Assembly (NCBI GenBank): GCA_963966185.1 | Contig: CAWZYM010000329.1 | Location: forward strand, 774,501-838,500 | Origin: Rhabditoides inermis | Lineage: Eukaryota > Nematoda > Chromadorea > Rhabditida > Rhabditidae | Reading direction: 5' to 3' | DNA: 64,000 bases | Part shown: piece after piece, positions 62,363 through 64,000 of the stretch | Numbering within the stretch: position 1 is the stretch's first letter | Layout: each line of letters begins with the position of its first letter | Position numbers and translations under genes: made by a program | The notes under the pieces: generated by a model | Told to the model about the DNA's origin: nothing | The model's input: only the letters and a program-made list of their open reading frames with translations | Database searches by the model: none

Positions 62363-62798
62363 AATGTCGCAATTGTCGCAAATTTCGTCAAGTATGAATG
62401 TCAAAATGTCAGAATGTCAGAATGATGCAAACATCGCAAAAGTCGCAAATGTCGCAAATGTCGCAAACGTCGCAAATGTCGCAAACGTCGCAAACGTCGC
62501 AAATGTCGCAAATGTCGCAAAGTAAGAATGCCAGAATGTCAGAATGATGCAAACATCGCAAATGTCGCAGATGTCGCAAATGTCGCAAATGTCGCAAATG
62601 TCGCAAATGTCGCAAATGTCGCGAATGTCGCAATTGTCGCAAATGTCGCAAATGTCGCGAATGTCGCGAATGTCGCAAATGTCGCAAATGATGCAAATTT
62701 CGCGAATGTCGCCAAGTAAGAATGTCAAAATGTCAGAATGTCAGAATGATGCAAACATCGCAAATGTCGCAAATGTCGCAAATGTCGCAAATGTCGCC
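62363..62798 (+). repeat. Minisatellite B block 8 (436 bp, truncated)
   Basis: Begins with the standard A2 to B junction and ends at atgtcgcc fused to ttgcagacc, a B to A1 junction not seen elsewhere. This junction marks the 2663-bp duplication breakpoint. Confidence 0.94.
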
Positions 62799-62963
62799 TT
62801 GCAGACCTGTTTACGACCTGTGTAATTCTGTAACGACCTGTCTGAGCTTTTAACAACCTGTCTGAGTCTTTATCAGATATGTTTAGATTTTTGCAGACCT
62901 GTTTACGACCTGTGTAATTCTGTAACGACCTGTGTGAGCCTTTAACAACCTGTCTGAGTGTTT
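62799..62963 (+). repeat. Satellite A1, 165 bp
   Basis: Under two monomers, plus orientation, equal to 60136-60300. Confidence 0.92.
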
Positions 62964-62974
62964 AAAGAGTCAGA
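62953..62974. repeat. A1/A2 strand-switch junction, copy 6
   Basis: gtgttt to aaagagtcag at 62963/62964. Confidence 0.92.
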
Positions 62975-64000
62975 CAGGTCGTTACAGATCTGCCCAGGTC
63001 GTTAACAGGTCTGCAAAAGTCTAAACTGATCTGATATAGACTCAGACAGTTTGTTAAAGAGTCAGACAGGTCGTTACAGATCTACACAGTTCGTAAACAG
63101 GTCTTCAAAGATCTAAACTGATTTGATATAGACTCAGACAGGTTGTTAAAGAGTCAGACAGGTCGTTACAAATCTACACAGGTCGTAAACAGGTCTGCAA
63201 AAATCTAAACTGATCTGATATAGACTCAGACAGTTTGTTAAAGAGTCAGACCGGTCGTTACAGATCTACACAGTTCGTAAACAGGTCTTCAAAGATCTAA
63301 ACTGATTTGATATAGACTCAGACAGGTTGTTAAAGAGTCAGACAGGTCGTTACAAATCTACACAGGTCGTAAACAGGTCTGCAAAGATCTAAACTGATCT
63401 GATATAGACTAAGACAGGTTGCTAAAGAGTCAGACAGGTCGTTACAGATCTACACAGGTCGTAAACAGGTCTGGAAAGATCTAAACAGATCTGTCCAAGA
63501 CTCAGACAGGTTGTTAAAGAGTCAGACAGGTCGTTACAGATCTGCACAGGTCGTAAACAGGTCTGGAAAGATCTAAACTGATCTGAAATAGACTCAGACA
63601 GGTTGCTAAAGAATCAGACCGGTCGTTACAGATCTACACAGGTCGTAAACAGGTCTGGAAAGATCTAAGCAGATCTGTCCAAGACTCTGACAGGTTGTTA
63701 AAGAGTCAGACAGGTCGTTACAGATCTGCCCAGGTCGTTAACAGGTCTGCAAAAATCTAAACTGATCTGATTTAGACTCAGACAGTTTGTTAAAGAGTCA
63801 GACAGGTCGTTACAGATCTACACAGATCGTAAACAGGTCTGCAAAGGTCTGAACTGATATGATAAAGACTCAGACAGGTTGTTAAAGAGTCAGACAGGTC
63901 GTCACAGATCTACACAGTTCGTAAACAGGTCTTCAAAGATCTTAACTGATATGATTTAGACTCAGACAGGTTGTTAAAGAGTCAGACAGGTCGTTACAGA
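62964..64000 (-). repeat. Satellite A2 array, reverse orientation, incomplete
   Basis: A2 monomers on the minus strand running to the window edge. No gene. Confidence 0.93.

Larger units (their letters stand above)
58886..62463 (+). repeat. Giant inverted repeat, right arm (3578 bp)
   Basis: Partner of 54996-58573: A1(+), strand switch, A2(-), then the first 101 bp of a B block. Beyond 62463 the B block continues (caaacgtcgc), while the other side reads into a different part of a B block, so pairing stops. Confidence 0.9.
60136..62798 (+). repeat. Higher-order repeat V, copy 1 (2663 bp)
   Basis: A1 tail, A2(-) and a short B block. The next copy begins at 62799 with ttgcagacc, the same as at 60136. 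Both copies share the gagcttttaac change and the gatatgtttagattttt monomer. Confidence 0.87.
62799..64000 (+). repeat. Higher-order repeat V, copy 2, cut by window end
   Basis: Follows copy 1 at a 2663-bp shift. The shift drops to 2387 bp after about 63390 because three A2 monomers (276 bp) are missing; the gtccaag marker at 61106 lies at 63493 here. Confidence 0.86.

Noticed and set aside
54996..62463. Dismissing the giant inverted repeat as a fold-back sequencing artefact
   Set aside because: The junctions are offset, the spacer is unpaired and the arms differ at some bases, so a simple artefact is unlikely. Assembly error remains possible and needs read support.
1..64000. Centromere protein box, telomere repeat, tRNA/SINE promoter boxes, rRNA
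   Set aside because: I looked for the CENP-B box core (TTCG....A..CGGG), TTAGGG-type repeats and A/B boxes, and saw none in either consensus. Scanning by eye cannot exclude diverged forms.

Overview
This window is satellite DNA from end to end. I find no protein-coding gene, RNA gene, transposon or unique sequence in its 64 kb. The organism is almost certainly a eukaryote, because multi-kilobase higher-order satellite arrays of this kind belong to centromeric, pericentromeric, subtelomeric or sex-chromosome heterochromatin. I cannot name the species from the sequence. Two unrelated tandem repeat families make up the window. Family A (about 52 kb) is a 92-bp monomer built from four diverged 20-21 bp subunits plus an 11-bp half unit, each starting with a cctgt/tctgt core. 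It has two subfamilies. A1 (about 38 kb) carries gagcctttaac and gtaattctg. A2 (about 14 kb) carries gactctttaac, gtctatatcagatcag and gtagatctg. Family B (about 11.5 kb) is a 9-bp minisatellite, atgtcgcaa, with variants atgatgcaa, atgtcagaa, atgtcgcga and attgtcgca.

Layout: 1-8460 holds three copies of a 2.82-kb higher-order repeat (A1 plus a 0.5-kb B block), the third internally rearranged. 8461-18695 is A1 with no B. From about 14.4 to 32.6 kb there are two copies of a 9.0-9.25 kb unit ordered A1(+), A2(-), B, A1. 31.8-42.5 kb is two copies of a 5355-bp A1-only unit. 43759-54995 is a 5228-bp A1(+)/A2(-)/B unit followed by a second, longer copy. 54996-62463 is a giant inverted repeat with 3578-bp arms and a 312-bp spacer. 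60136-64000 holds a 2663-bp tandem unit whose second copy runs off the window.

Three structural themes stand out. First, A1 and A2 always meet head to head at one recurring junction centred on TTTAAA, so orientation and subfamily are locked together. Second, a 233-bp foldback element (84-bp arms, 65-bp spacer) recurs 12 times in near-perfect form, plus twice with a degraded left arm. Third, most copy-to-copy length changes in A2 are whole monomers (184 or 276 bp), pointing to unequal exchange in 92-bp register.

The many open reading frames through the B blocks follow from the repeat itself: a 9-bp unit with no stop in any of its six frames stays open for as long as the array keeps register. 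No gene cooperation can be described. The biology here is array structure: palindromes, strand switches and nested amplification. Junction coordinates were read by eye. Abrupt A/B and A1/A2 boundaries should be good to a few bases; higher-order copy boundaries inside A1 may be off by up to a monomer.
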